DNA from: Candidatus Azobacteroides sp.
GTDB lineage: Bacteria; Bacteroidota; Bacteroidia; Bacteroidales; WRGA01
Length of the DNA stretch: 53,470 bases
Reading direction: 5' to 3'
NCBI GenBank assembly: GCA_021201815.1
Contig: JAJQEC010000009.1
Location: forward strand, 1 to 53,470
Part shown: positions 1 to 8,974 of the stretch, piece after piece
Layout of the letters: every line of letters begins with the position of its first letter
Numbering within the stretch: the first letter of the stretch is position 1
Notes under the pieces: model-generated
Seen by the model: the letters and a program-made list of their open reading frames with translations, nothing else
Told to the model about the DNA's origin: nothing
Databases searched by the model: none
Made by a program: the position numbers and the translations under genes

Positions 1-286
1 TAGCAAAACAAATTTGATTATTTACATAGTATCTTCTTCGAGGGGAGAGTGGGTTGGGTTCTTCATCTTTGAGAGCATACAAAGATAAAATACCAGACAA
101 CTCTTCCCTTCCTTGAAGGGAGGTACCCTTTTCTACGAAAAGGGGATAGGGTTAACCCACGGCTGAAACCTAATCCCGTCAAACAACGTTCAGCGTAGCT
201 AATTTAAGGCTGATTCCTTTCTAACTGCCCGGTCTCAACATCAGGGACTTTTCCCTTAGGTTGATAACATTGGGTCTAGGGACACC
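1..286. repeat. Intergenic repeat-like sequence at the left edge
   Basis: No plausible gene is seen here. The stretch holds short self-complementary pieces, for example tcccttccttgaaggga near 104-120 and cccttttctacgaaaaggg near 127-145. Further runs of G and C triplets include agggacttttccctt at about 243-257. This style, small hairpins rich in CCC and GGG in otherwise AT-rich DNA, resembles the degenerate intergenic repeats common in Bacteroidales genomes. That comparison is from memory. No transposase or terminal repeats are visible. Whether the element is repeated elsewhere in the genome cannot be judged from one window. Confidence 0.4.
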
Positions 287-1516
287 TTACTTCTCTTCCA
301 GCATCTCAAGCAACTGCAACATGCCTGCATTAGAAGCCCTCATGATGTTTGCCTCCCGGAATTTCCCCAGCTGATATTTTTTTACGATATATCTATCTTT
401 AACGATGGTACAAATCCAGACCGTACCTACCGGTTTTTCTTCCGTACCCCCATCCGGTCCGGCAATACCGGTTACCGCAATGGCACAATCTACATTCATT
501 ACTTTTTGTACTCCTTTTGCCATCTCTACAGCCACTTGTTCACTTACCGCTCCGAACCGTTCTAACTTATTTTCTGAAACGTGAAGGACATTTGTTTTTA
601 TTTCATTAGAATAAGATACAACCGAACCTTTAAAGTATCCGGACGAACCCGGCACGGAAGTGATTAAATGAGAAATATTCCCTCCGGTACAACTCTCTGC
701 GGTAGCTAACGAATACGATAATTGAAGCATCCTTTCTCCTATTATCTTTTCTACAGGAATATCCTGATCCGTTAAAATATTTTCATCCAATAGTTTCCTG
801 AGTTTCTTTTCCTGCGTCTCCATTTCCTTTAACCGGTGTTCTCCCCGAACAAAAAGCCGTAACCTCACAATGCCCGGAGAAGGTAAATACGCTAAACCAA
901 AATCTGCCGGCAACTGATCTTCAAAACCGGTTAAATGAAGAGCCAATGCTGATTCGGTATATCCTTTCACAAGAAAGACTTTCTTCAAATAGCTTTCCGG
1001 GTCATATTTGTCCTGCAAGCGAGGTAGAATCTCATGTTCCATTACATATTTCATTTCATACGGGACTCTTGGCATGGATACCAATACTTTTCCGTTTTTC
1101 TCAAACCATGTAATCGGAGCGGTCCCTACCCGGTTCTGAATAATTGTCGCGCTTTCCGGAACATATGCCTGTGCACGTGTAAGCTCATTCAATGTGGTAA
1201 AATGAGAGATGACCTGCCGGATATTTTGTAATACCGTATCATCAAAGACCAGTTTCGTATGAAAATATTCACACAATGTTTTTTTGGTAATATCATCTTT
1301 GGTTGGTCCCAGCCCACCGGTCAATAAGATTACATCTACCCGGCTGAACAGATGATCGATTGTGTTTTTGATTTGGTCCGCATCGTCCCCGATAGATTGC
1401 ATTTCCTCTACTTCAAATCCGGCAAGCGTCAATTTTCCTGCTATCCACGCCGAATTTGTATCTACGATCTGCCCGATCAGAATTTCATCTCCGATTGTTA
1501 CAATTCCTGCTTTCAT
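287..1516 (-). CDS. cinA: CinA family protein (competence/damage-inducible protein A; NMN amidohydrolase type)
   Basis: The 409-residue protein has the usual two-domain CinA layout. The N-terminal MoaB/MogA-like domain (about residues 1-170) starts with GDEILIGQIVDTNSAWI and carries the LLTGGLGPTKDD motif. The C-terminal amidohydrolase domain (about 250-405) shows AESCTGG and VTGIAGPDGGT. Members of this family deamidate nicotinamide mononucleotide in pyridine nucleotide recycling and/or hydrolyse ADP-ribose. The length is normal and both domains look intact. A TAnnTTTG promoter element lies about 30 bases upstream, so the gene appears to be transcribed on its own. The start chosen is the ATG directly preceding the conserved first strand. 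No competence genes are nearby, so the name should not be read as evidence of competence. Confidence 0.95.
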   Translation of the reverse strand: MKAGIVTIGDEILIGQIVDTNSAWIAGKLTLAGFEVEEMQSIGDDADQIKNTIDHLFSRVDVILLTGGLGPTKDDITKKTLCEYFHTKLVFDDTVLQNIRQVISHFTTLNELTRAQAYVPESATIIQNRVGTAPITWFEKNGKVLVSMPRVPYEMKYVMEHEILPRLQDKYDPESYLKKVFLVKGYTESALALHLTGFEDQLPADFGLAYLPSPGIVRLRLFVRGEHRLKEMETQEKKLRKLLDENILTDQDIPVEKIIGERMLQLSYSLATAESCTGGNISHLITSVPGSSGYFKGSVVSYSNEIKTNVLHVSENKLERFGAVSEQVAVEMAKGVQKVMNVDCAIAVTGIAGPDGGTEEKPVGTVWICTIVKDRYIVKKYQLGKFREANIMRASNAGMLQLLEMLEEK

Positions 1517-1545
1517 TTTAGTTGACCTGTTATTTCCGGTAAAAG

Positions 1546-1553
1546 CAAAAATA
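1546..1553 (-). promoter_or_regulatory. Putative Bacteroidetes -7 element for cinA
   Basis: Read on the minus strand this is TATTTTTG, matching the TAnnTTTG consensus of Bacteroidetes primary-sigma promoters. It lies about 30 bases upstream of the cinA ATG. No clear -33 TTG was found at the usual 19-21 base spacing, so support is only moderate. Confidence 0.45.
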
Positions 1554-1619
1554 AAAAAGGAACGCTTTTGAAGATTTTGTTTCCTTATGGCATTCCTTTT
1601 CTATTTTTGGTTGTTCTCT

Positions 1620-2852
1620 TTATTTATTTTTATTTAAAGCTTCCATCCGTTGTAATAATGTAGGATGGGAATAATAAAAGAATACATATAACGGATCCGG
1701 ATTGAGATTAGATAGCGATTTCACAGATAGTTTTTTCAATCCGCTGATCAACGCGTCCCCTAAACCGAAACTGGCAGCATACGCATCTGCCTGGTATTCA
1801 TTTTTACGGCTGAAAATGCTGGTAAATATTCCGATAACCAACGAAATAGGTGTAAATAATACGGAAAAAGCAATCAATCCCAGATGAAAAGACGGAATGC
1901 TTCCTCCTAACGCTTCTGCAATATCCCGGTTTCCTAACATAAGAGAAAGCAGGAACAGAATAATTCCGGTATAAATAATAGAAATAAACATACTCTGCAA
2001 GGTATGTTTTTTCTTATAATGACCGATTTCATGAGCCAGCACTGCCACAATTTCCTCTGTATCCAGATCATTAATTAATGTATCAAATAACACAATCCGT
2101 TTCTTTGCACCGAATCCGGTAAAATAAGCATTTGCTTTCGTGGATCTCTTGGATGCATCCATTACATAGATATTGTTAAGAGCAAAGCCCGCTTTTCCGG
2201 CAAATTCTTCAATAGCACTTCTTAATTCGCCTTCTTCCAATGGTGTCTGCTTATTAAACAAAGGTACAATCACATTTGAATAGAAAAGTGTCATAAAAAG
2301 AGAAAATGCGGTAACTACTCCCCAGGCCCATAACCATGCATATTCACCCAATGTATTGTATAACCATGTAATCAGTGCCAGTAATATACCTCCTATAATT
2401 ACGGCTATCAGAAGTCCCTTTAACTGGTCCAGCCAGAATGTCTTCTTAGTGGCTTTATTAAAACCGAATTTTTCTTCAATAACAAAGGTGCCATAATATT
2501 CGAACGGGAGAGAAATAATCTCATTGATTACATAAATAATCCCGAAAAAAGATAAGGTAAGCAGGATCTCGTTCTGAATATATTGACGCAGAAAATCATC
2601 CAGCCAGCCGAAAAGACCGAGTGCCAATACCGTAACCAGCACTACAAATGAAAACAAACTCGAATATAACCCGAAACGGCTGTTGGCTTTCTGGTATTCC
2701 TGTTGTTTGGCATAATCTTCCTTATCATAAATCCCTTCCAGTTGTGAAGGAATTTCCGGAGACATACGTTTCCGGTTCCGGTAAGCCAGATACTGGGTCC
2801 AAATAAAATCAAGGACAACGATTAAAAGGATAATAATCAAATAAAGTGACAT
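1620..2852 (-). CDS. M48 family zinc metallopeptidase (Ste24/CAAX-protease-like), membrane bound
   Basis: The protein has 410 residues and several hydrophobic segments. The zinc motif HEXXH appears as HEIGHYKKKH, followed downstream by a conserved NEYQADAYA segment that supplies the third zinc ligand. Preceding it is the typical FDTLI..LDTEEIVAVLAHE stretch of the Ste24 (CAAX prenyl protease 1) branch of M48. Bacterial members act in the inner membrane on membrane or misfolded proteins; the substrate is unknown here. An in-frame ATG at 2903 would add 17 residues. I chose the ATG at 2852 because a promoter element (2871-2878) lies between the two and the hydrophobic N-terminus begins at 2852. 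It is separated from the operon upstream by about 290 bases. Confidence 0.9.
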   Translation of the reverse strand: MSLYLIIILLIVVLDFIWTQYLAYRNRKRMSPEIPSQLEGIYDKEDYAKQQEYQKANSRFGLYSSLFSFVVLVTVLALGLFGWLDDFLRQYIQNEILLTLSFFGIIYVINEIISLPFEYYGTFVIEEKFGFNKATKKTFWLDQLKGLLIAVIIGGILLALITWLYNTLGEYAWLWAWGVVTAFSLFMTLFYSNVIVPLFNKQTPLEEGELRSAIEEFAGKAGFALNNIYVMDASKRSTKANAYFTGFGAKKRIVLFDTLINDLDTEEIVAVLAHEIGHYKKKHTLQSMFISIIYTGIILFLLSLMLGNRDIAEALGGSIPSFHLGLIAFSVLFTPISLVIGIFTSIFSRKNEYQADAYAASFGLGDALISGLKKLSVKSLSNLNPDPLYVFFYYSHPTLLQRMEALNKNK

Positions 2853-2870
2853 ACTATTCGTTTTTATTTG

Positions 2871-2878
2871 CAAAGATA
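2871..2878 (-). promoter_or_regulatory. Putative -7 element for the M48 peptidase
   Basis: The minus strand reads TATCTTTG, an exact TAnnTTTG match, 18 bases upstream of the ATG at 2852. Transcription would start inside any longer reading from 2903, so the site decides the start codon in favour of 2852. Confidence 0.6.
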
Positions 2879-3141
2879 GAAAATAAATGAGAGAATGTGG
2901 CAATATGCCAATGTGACAATGAAGGAAATTAGCGTTGTCAATTTTTAATGTAGAAATAAAATAATATACCGACGCAGTAATTTTTATGCAATTTCAGGAA
3001 ATTATTATTATGATTATGGAATTTGATAGTAGAACAAAAGGTCTCTTTTACTTTATTAATTGTCATTAGAATAATATTACCCGATTAACACATTAAAAAT
3101 TGACGAATCAATTTCTTTCATTGGCAGACTGGCACATTATC

Positions 3142-3777
3142 TTATTGGTAGATTTTATAAAGAAGGGTCATCCCGTCCCTTAAAGGCAGGATTACTTTTT
3201 CTACCCTTTTATCACGGGCAATTCTATCATTGAATTCAAGAATACCTTTTGTCTGGGCATCATTTCCGGCCACTTCCTGAATGACCTTTCCATCCCATAA
3301 TGTATTGTCGGCAAGAATAAAACCACCCGGACGAACTTTCTCATATACAAGTTCAAAATAATCCCAGTATCTCCTTTTATCCCCGTCAATAAAAACAAGG
3401 TCGAATTGTTCATTGATATCCGGAAGTATATCAAAGACATCTCCTATATGAAGACGAATTTTGTGGGCATGTTCGCTCTGATTGAAATGCTTCAGGATAA
3501 AATCCTCAAGCTCATCATTTATCTCAATTGTATGCAGAATACCATTATCCTCCAGAGCTTCTGCCATAGAAAGAGCAGAATAGCCGGCGTATGTCCCTAT
3601 TTCGAGAATCCTCTCCGGACGAATCATCCGGCAAAACATTTTTAAAGTCCGGCCCTGCAGATGACCGGACAACATTCTCGGACGAAGAAGATTCACATGG
3701 ACATCCCGGTTTAACTTTTTCAGTTCTTCCGGTTCTTCATCAATGTGAGATAATATGTAATCTTCTATCTCCTTCAT
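3142..3777 (-). CDS. Class I SAM-dependent O-methyltransferase (caffeoyl-CoA OMT-like family)
   Basis: The 211-residue protein matches the small O-methyltransferase 3 family. The glycine-rich SAM-binding loop reads ILEIGTYAGYSALSMAEAL (about residues 60-80). The metal/substrate region reads LVFIDGDKRRYWDYFE (about 127-143), and LADNTLWDGKV follows it. The acidic FIDGDK motif is typical of the metal-dependent branch. The physiological substrate is unknown; bacterial homologues methylate catechols or act in tRNA wobble-uridine modification (TrmR-type). The start codon lies nine bases beyond the stop of pyruvate kinase, so the two are probably co-transcribed. The order aroQ, pyk, OMT also looks familiar from other Bacteroidales chromosomes (from memory). 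Confidence 0.9.
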   Translation of the reverse strand: MKEIEDYILSHIDEEPEELKKLNRDVHVNLLRPRMLSGHLQGRTLKMFCRMIRPERILEIGTYAGYSALSMAEALEDNGILHTIEINDELEDFILKHFNQSEHAHKIRLHIGDVFDILPDINEQFDLVFIDGDKRRYWDYFELVYEKVRPGGFILADNTLWDGKVIQEVAGNDAQTKGILEFNDRIARDKRVEKVILPLRDGMTLLYKIYQ

Positions 3778-3786
3778 TTTATTTTA

Positions 3787-5244
3787 TTACGTTGCGTAGT
3801 CAAAGCTGGGAAGATCGAATTTACCTTTGTTACAAAGGATACGATTAATTTGGTTGATCTCAAGGAAAGTGGTTCCTCCGCCTTCCCCGAAACTACCGGT
3901 CAGGTAAGCTACCATATCCGTACAGCTAATGCATTTCTGGTCCAGCAATAAATTCAATGCGGCAAAGAAATATTCCCGGTTAGAAGGCTTTTCTTCCTGA
4001 TAAAAAGGAATGACCCCATAAGATAAAGCCAGAAAACGGGTTGTCTTTTCCCGGTAGCAAATAGCCAGCACCGGATTTTTACCCCGGTAAGCAGCTAGAC
4101 AGAGTGCCGTTTTTCCGATATAACTATCGGTAATAATTGCTCTTACCCCTAATTTATTCGCGGACTTAACAGCTTGTTTTGCAAGGAAGGTAGTAATATC
4201 CATTGTGTTTTCCGTAAAATGGATACGGATATCATTTTCCGACAATTTGGTTTTTTCTGCTTCTTCCGCAATCTTAGCCATTGTTCTGACAGCTTCTACC
4301 GGATATTTTCCATAAGCTGTCTCCCCACTAAGCATCAGCGCATCCGTCCGGTAAAAAATCGCATTTGCAATATCTGTTACTTCCGCACGGGTAGGACGAG
4401 GATTAGTAATCATGGAATGAAGCATCTGAGTAGCCACAATAACAGGTTTATGAGCCTGCACACATTTGCGGATTAATACACGCTGAATGCCCGGTATTTT
4501 CTCCTGAGCTACTTCAATACCCAGGTCACCCCGGGCAATCATTACACCATAAGCATGTTCCAGAATCTCATCGATCCGGTCTACCCCTTCCTGATTTTCA
4601 ATCTTGGCAATTATCTTAATATCGCTATTATGCTCGTCCAGGATTTTCTGCACATCCATCACATCTTGTTTGGATCTTACAAAAGAATGGGCAATAAAAT
4701 CCAGGTCATTTTTAATAGCATATAATATATTCGTTTTATCCCGTTCCGTGATAGAAGGAAGATTAATACGAACTCCCGGCACATTGACAGATTTCCGGCT
4801 TTCAAGCACTCCATTGTTTAATACTTCACAAATAAGCTTATTATCTTGTTTTCCGATAACAACCAGCTCAATATTTCCATCATCAATCAACAGATCTGTC
4901 CCGACAGAAAGATCATTGACAAAATTTTCGTAGGTGACATAAATACATTCACGGGTAGTTTCCATACCGGGATTTCCCTGCACAAATATCCGGTCACCGG
5001 TATTAAGAGGAATAGGTTCTTTTACGATGGTTGTTCTGACCTCCGGTCCTTTTGTATCTATCAGAATAGCTATTTTATTAGAAACAGCCCTTACATTGGT
5101 AACGATCTTAGTCAAACCAGCCTCATCCAGGTGAGCTGTATTAAGCCGGACCACATTCATTCCTGCGTCGAAAAGTTCACACAAAAAGTCAACATCGCAA
5201 CGCTTATCTGAAATGGTTGCTACTATTTTAGTTTGTTTTGCCAT
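3787..5244 (-). CDS. pyk: Pyruvate kinase
   Basis: The enzyme transfers phosphate from phosphoenolpyruvate to ADP, the last step of glycolysis. The 485-residue chain begins with TKIVATISDKRCD and covers the complete A/B/C domain layout. Key motifs are DTKGPEVRT (B-domain border), IIAKIENQEG with the active-site Lys, MIARGDLGIE (Mg/PEP site), and the signature TQMLHSMITNPRPTRAEVTD followed by MLSGETAYGKYP. The C-terminal allosteric domain is present but ends without an extra PEP-utiliser domain, which is the normal length for Bacteroidetes. It sits mid-operon, 65 bases after the HAD phosphatase and nine bases before the methyltransferase. No defect was seen. Confidence 0.97.
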   Translation of the reverse strand: MAKQTKIVATISDKRCDVDFLCELFDAGMNVVRLNTAHLDEAGLTKIVTNVRAVSNKIAILIDTKGPEVRTTIVKEPIPLNTGDRIFVQGNPGMETTRECIYVTYENFVNDLSVGTDLLIDDGNIELVVIGKQDNKLICEVLNNGVLESRKSVNVPGVRINLPSITERDKTNILYAIKNDLDFIAHSFVRSKQDVMDVQKILDEHNSDIKIIAKIENQEGVDRIDEILEHAYGVMIARGDLGIEVAQEKIPGIQRVLIRKCVQAHKPVIVATQMLHSMITNPRPTRAEVTDIANAIFYRTDALMLSGETAYGKYPVEAVRTMAKIAEEAEKTKLSENDIRIHFTENTMDITTFLAKQAVKSANKLGVRAIITDSYIGKTALCLAAYRGKNPVLAICYREKTTRFLALSYGVIPFYQEEKPSNREYFFAALNLLLDQKCISCTDMVAYLTGSFGEGGGTTFLEINQINRILCNKGKFDLPSFDYAT

Positions 5245-5309
5245 ACCTAAATTACTATGTCTTTACCTTAATTTATAATTACTATTGAAATCCTGTTCTA
5301 TTTTGCCTG

Positions 5310-5939
5310 TTACAATGCCATAAAGTATTCAACCAGATCGAAAAAATCCTCAAAAGCCGCTGCATATTTATCAGTCTTTCCAAAGCCATAGGTTACCCAG
5401 ACAAAAGGCACACCCGCTTTTTCCGACTCTTTCCTGTCCGAATCCGTATCTCCTATATACATCGGATGCTTAAGCTGATAATTATCTACCAGCAAGCGCA
5501 TATTTACATTTTTCGGTAAATAATTTTCTCCATGTTCTATATAGGAAGTAATATAAGAATCCGTTTTTGAATAATCAAGAAACAGTTTAATTCCATCTTT
5601 TTCACAATTACTCAATATGAATAATTTATATTTTCCGGATAATTTCTCCAGCCCTTCTACCACACCGGGATATAATTTCACACCCCCTTTATAAAGTTGT
5701 GCCCGGTATTGATGCAGCACATTTTCATAAAACTTTTCCCTGCTATCTTCCGGTATCTCAGGGATGATCTTTTCCAGTAAAGTTTTCACATCCAACCCCA
5801 TTACTTTCTGAAGATCGTCCCGGGAAACTGTCCGGTTTATCCCTTCGTCTCCAAATACCACATTCCAGGAATTTGCATACAAGTCCACAGCATCCCATAA
5901 GGTGCCGTCCATATCAAATATCAATGCATCCGGAGTCAT
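5310..5939 (-). CDS. HAD-superfamily hydrolase (phosphoglycolate phosphatase-like)
   Basis: This is a 209-residue haloacid dehalogenase-type phosphatase. Motif I is FDMDGTLWDA at residues 8-17, with the nucleophile and acid/base Asp pair. A helical cap follows at roughly 20-85. Motif II is FILSNCEKDG near 107-116, and motif IV is YIGDTDSDRKESEKAGV near 160-176. This corresponds to HAD subfamily IA, which contains phosphoglycolate and pyrophosphate phosphatases; the true substrate cannot be named from sequence. The start lies seven bases after the aroQ stop codon, so it is almost certainly co-transcribed with aroQ and pyk. A housekeeping or metabolite-repair role beside glycolysis would be reasonable inference only. 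Confidence 0.88.
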   Translation of the reverse strand: MTPDALIFDMDGTLWDAVDLYANSWNVVFGDEGINRTVSRDDLQKVMGLDVKTLLEKIIPEIPEDSREKFYENVLHQYRAQLYKGGVKLYPGVVEGLEKLSGKYKLFILSNCEKDGIKLFLDYSKTDSYITSYIEHGENYLPKNVNMRLLVDNYQLKHPMYIGDTDSDRKESEKAGVPFVWVTYGFGKTDKYAAAFEDFFDLVEYFMAL

Positions 5940-5945
5940 ACTTTT

Positions 5946-6374
5946 TTATTTATGTTCTTTATTAATTAAAGCTTCTACCGCTAACCGGTACGAATTCATT
6001 CCGAATCCGGAAATAGTACCCAGGCAGGCCGATGCAATCATGGAAACATGCCGGTAACTTTCCCTGTTATGCACATTGGAAATATGCACTTCTATAACAG
6101 GCGTATTTATGGCACGAATCGCATCTCCCAACGCAACGGAAGTATGGGTATAAGCCCCTGCATTCAGGATGATCCCGGAAAAAGAAAATCCGACTTCATG
6201 CAGTTTATCAATTAAGAGGCCTTCCGTATTAGACTGGAAATAATCAAATTCTACATCCGGATAGCTCTTTTTTAATTGTTCATAATAATTATCAAAAGAG
6301 AGGTTTCCATATATACCCGGTTCTCTTTTTCCTAATAAATTGAGGTTAGGCCCGTTAATAATCTGAATTTTCAT
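5946..6374 (-). CDS. aroQ: Type II 3-dehydroquinate dehydratase
   Basis: The enzyme dehydrates 3-dehydroquinate to 3-dehydroshikimate in aromatic amino acid synthesis. The 142-residue length is that of the dodecameric type II family. The N-terminus INGPNLNLLGKREPGIYG includes the catalytic Arg and Tyr of the mobile lid. ILNAGAYTHTSVALGDA supplies the Asn and substrate-binding residues, and EVHISNVHNRESYRH carries the catalytic His and Arg. It is the first gene of a minus-strand operon with the HAD phosphatase, pyk and the methyltransferase, and it is divergent from xerD across a 376-base gap. Confidence 0.96.
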   Translation of the reverse strand: MKIQIINGPNLNLLGKREPGIYGNLSFDNYYEQLKKSYPDVEFDYFQSNTEGLLIDKLHEVGFSFSGIILNAGAYTHTSVALGDAIRAINTPVIEVHISNVHNRESYRHVSMIASACLGTISGFGMNSYRLAVEALINKEHK

Positions 6375-6750
6375 AAGAGTATTTTATTTCTTGCATTAAA
6401 CCGGAAAATGGTCTGTTTCCTGTTCGAATAAGGAACAAATTAAGATAGACTTATTCTTCATTCCTGATGCACTATCATTTCATTTGTGAACCAACTTCTT
6501 TATTCTATTGACAAATTAGAGGGTCCTTCCTTAAATAAAACCAACATCCCTCCTATTCTGTTCAAAAAAACTACTTTTCTTATAGCATAAAGAACATTTT
6601 CCCTATTATTTTTCTATTTTTGAAAAACAAAGGCTTATTTTTATCCGGCGGCAAAGGTACAATAAAAATACCAATCCTGTATAGGAAAGACAGATTTTCT
6701 ACAACTATCAGGAAACAAATTGATTTAAAAGAAAAAATTTAAATATCAAA
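6375..6750. promoter_or_regulatory. Divergent promoter region between aroQ and xerD
   Basis: No gene fits here. Candidate -7 elements are present on both strands. On the plus strand TATTTTTG at 6615-6622 would serve xerD. On the minus strand TACCTTTG (plus caaaggta at 6652-6659) would serve aroQ with a long leader of about 280 bases. Neither has a clean -33 TTG at standard spacing, so the assignments are tentative. No riboswitch-like fold was recognised in the long aroQ leader. Confidence 0.4.
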
Positions 6751-7650
6751 ATGACAGAAAATCTTACAGAAAAGTATAAAATATACCTCAATTTAGAAAA
6801 ATCACTTTCAAACAACTCAACAGAAGCTTATCTGCAGGATCTTACTAAGTTAGCAGACTTTGCTGTTTCCGAAAATACGACATTAGAAAATATTACCCTT
6901 AAGGATCTGCAGCAATTTGTTTCCCAGTTACGGGACCTGGGCATCGGGCCTCGTTCACAGGCACGCATTATATCCGGGATCAAATCTTTTTACCGATTCC
7001 TTATATTGGAAAAAATAATAGAAAGGGATCCGACAGAACTTCTGGAAGCGCCTAAAATAGGATTGAAATTACCGGATGTGCTTACGTTAGAAGAAATAGA
7101 CAGTATCCTGGCTTCTATAGACCAGTCTCTCCCCGAAGGACAACGGAATCATGCCATGCTGGAAGTTCTTTACAGTTGCGGCTTACGAGTTTCAGAGTTA
7201 ATTACCCTGAAAATAAGTGATATTTATTTTGATGAAGGGTTTATCAGAGTGGAAGGAAAAGGAAGTAAACAACGCCTGGTTCCTATTTCGAACCTGGCTT
7301 TAAAAGAAATCAGAAAATATTTGCCGATCAGGAATGAAATAAAAATACAACGGGGATATGAAGATATTCTTTTCCAGACCAAACGAGGAAGAGGACTTTC
7401 CAGAATTACGGTTTTTCATATTATTAAAGTACAGGCAGAAATAGCAGGAATAAAAAAAATTATTAGCCCTCATACTTTCCGCCATTCTTTTGCGACGCAT
7501 TTACTGGAAAGAGGAGCAAACTTACGGGCTATTCAGCAGATGCTCGGGCATGAAAAAATTACTACTACCGAAATATATACCCATATCGGAAAAGAACATT
7601 TGCGGGAAACCATTATGAATTCACATCCCAGATATAACAAAATAAAATGA
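6751..7650 (+). CDS. xerD: Site-specific tyrosine recombinase XerD
   Basis: The 299-residue protein has the size and layout of a chromosomal Xer recombinase, which resolves chromosome dimers at dif. An N-terminal SAM-like DNA-binding domain covers about residues 1-90. The catalytic domain shows the R-K-H-R-H-Y set: YSCGLRVSELITLKISD (Arg I), GKGSKQRLVPIS (Lys in the beta hairpin), HTFRHSFATHLLERGANL (His-Arg), QQMLGHEKITTTEIYTHI (His and nucleophilic Tyr). It stands alone and divergent from aroQ, with no integrase-type attachment sites or cargo around it. That favours a housekeeping Xer over a mobile-element integrase. Confidence 0.93.
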   Translation: MTENLTEKYKIYLNLEKSLSNNSTEAYLQDLTKLADFAVSENTTLENITLKDLQQFVSQLRDLGIGPRSQARIISGIKSFYRFLILEKIIERDPTELLEAPKIGLKLPDVLTLEEIDSILASIDQSLPEGQRNHAMLEVLYSCGLRVSELITLKISDIYFDEGFIRVEGKGSKQRLVPISNLALKEIRKYLPIRNEIKIQRGYEDILFQTKRGRGLSRITVFHIIKVQAEIAGIKKIISPHTFRHSFATHLLERGANLRAIQQMLGHEKITTTEIYTHIGKEHLRETIMNSHPRYNKIK

Positions 7651-7707
7651 TTGGCACATTTTAATGGTAAATTACAGGAACTTTTATTAATGAAAACAAA
7701 ATGTTTT

Positions 7708-7715
7708 TATCTTTG
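7708..7715 (+). promoter_or_regulatory. Putative -7 element for the DUF4831 gene
   Basis: TATCTTTG is an exact TAnnTTTG match. It lies about 150 bases upstream of the ATG at 7865 and 58 bases after the xerD stop, implying a 5' leader of roughly 140 bases. Confidence 0.5.
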
Positions 7716-7864
7716 CCTAAATTCTTTTTTCAAAAACCGGAAAACAGGTTGTAATATATATAAATAAAAGCCAAAAACGAGGAATAAAGAAATAGGACGC
7801 AATTTCCTGCCGATATATGTTTCAAAGGGAACACACCGGTTCAATAGATATAAACAATAAAAGT

Positions 7865-8932
7865 ATGAGAAAAATAGGGTTTATTTTTTTATCATTCATT
7901 TGCAGTATGGTTGCTTACGGGCAACTGGAAGCTGTAAAGTTAAATGTAACAAAAGGAAATGAATACGGGATAACTTATACCTTGCCAAAAACATCCCTGA
8001 ACGTGGATATAAAGGTAACAAAAGTAACCCGTAAGGCCGGCGAATTCTACCAGTATGCTGAAAAATACCTGGGTATTAAAGATATTATAACGAAAGATGA
8101 AGAATACTGGACATTAGACAAGGTAGATGTCTGGGAAAAAGGAATTCCCGACAAAGAAAATTCCTTTTTATTACCGTTGAAATCCAGTAATAATCCTTAT
8201 ATCTATCTGACTGCAGAAGGATTATTATGTGCAATCAATACGGAACCGGATCTCACCATACTAGGAGAATCCCGCTTATCAATTGAAGAAAAGGAAAAAG
8301 AAAATAAAAGAAATATAAATACGTCTTCAGTGTTAACTGAAGAATTCCTTATGGCCAGTTCTACGGCAAAAATGGCTGATATTGCAGCGAAACAGATCTA
8401 TCGTATTCGGGAAAGCCGTCTCAACATCCTGACGGGTGAAGCCGATAATATGCCGGGTGACGGTGAATCTTTCAAATTGGTCATCAGCCAGTTGGATGCT
8501 CAGGAGAAAGCGCTAACGGAAATGTTTACCGGAACCACTTCCAACGAAGAACAAATCTATACATATACCCTTACTCCGGATAAAGAGTTGAATAATTATA
8601 TTGTCTGCCGTTTCTCAAAACATCTGGGACTGGTAGATGCAAATGATTTAAGTGGCACTCCTTTATTTTTATCTCTGGTAGATATAACAGATGAGGTAGA
8701 AATTTCAAATGCATTGAAGGATAAAAATAAAAAAGGCATTGTATATAATGTACCAGGCGAAGCTGATATTACTATTAGTTTTTCCGGAAAAACCTTGTAT
8801 AATGCACCTATTTCCATGACTCAATTCGGTACTAATTCCGTATTACCGGCTGCTATATTTGAAAACAAAAAAACTCCGGCTAAAGTTGTATTTTATCCGG
8901 ACTCGGGTTCCGTAAAGGAACTTATGCAATAG
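7865..8932 (+). CDS. DUF4831 family exported protein
   Basis: The chosen ATG opens a clean signal peptide (MRKIGFIFLSFICSMVAYGQ) and gives 355 residues; a longer reading from 7817 adds 16 polar residues and is less likely. The body begins LEAVKLNVTKGNEYGITYTLP and continues with alternating beta-strand-like segments, as in the Bacteroidetes-specific DUF4831 family. Its function is unknown. The mature protein is probably periplasmic or on the inner face of the outer membrane. It is followed after 42 bases by an outer-membrane beta-barrel gene on the same strand, so the two may be co-transcribed. It stops with TAG, showing that TAG is an ordinary terminator in this genome. Confidence 0.85.
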   Translation: MRKIGFIFLSFICSMVAYGQLEAVKLNVTKGNEYGITYTLPKTSLNVDIKVTKVTRKAGEFYQYAEKYLGIKDIITKDEEYWTLDKVDVWEKGIPDKENSFLLPLKSSNNPYIYLTAEGLLCAINTEPDLTILGESRLSIEEKEKENKRNINTSSVLTEEFLMASSTAKMADIAAKQIYRIRESRLNILTGEADNMPGDGESFKLVISQLDAQEKALTEMFTGTTSNEEQIYTYTLTPDKELNNYIVCRFSKHLGLVDANDLSGTPLFLSLVDITDEVEISNALKDKNKKGIVYNVPGEADITISFSGKTLYNAPISMTQFGTNSVLPAAIFENKKTPAKVVFYPDSGSVKELMQ

Positions 8933-8974
8933 AGAAAATTATTATTAATTTTTAAACTACTTAATTTTTAACAA

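Noticed and set aside
6751..7650. Integrase of a mobile element
   Set aside because: Length and motifs match housekeeping XerD; no attachment sites, cargo or tRNA junction are seen.
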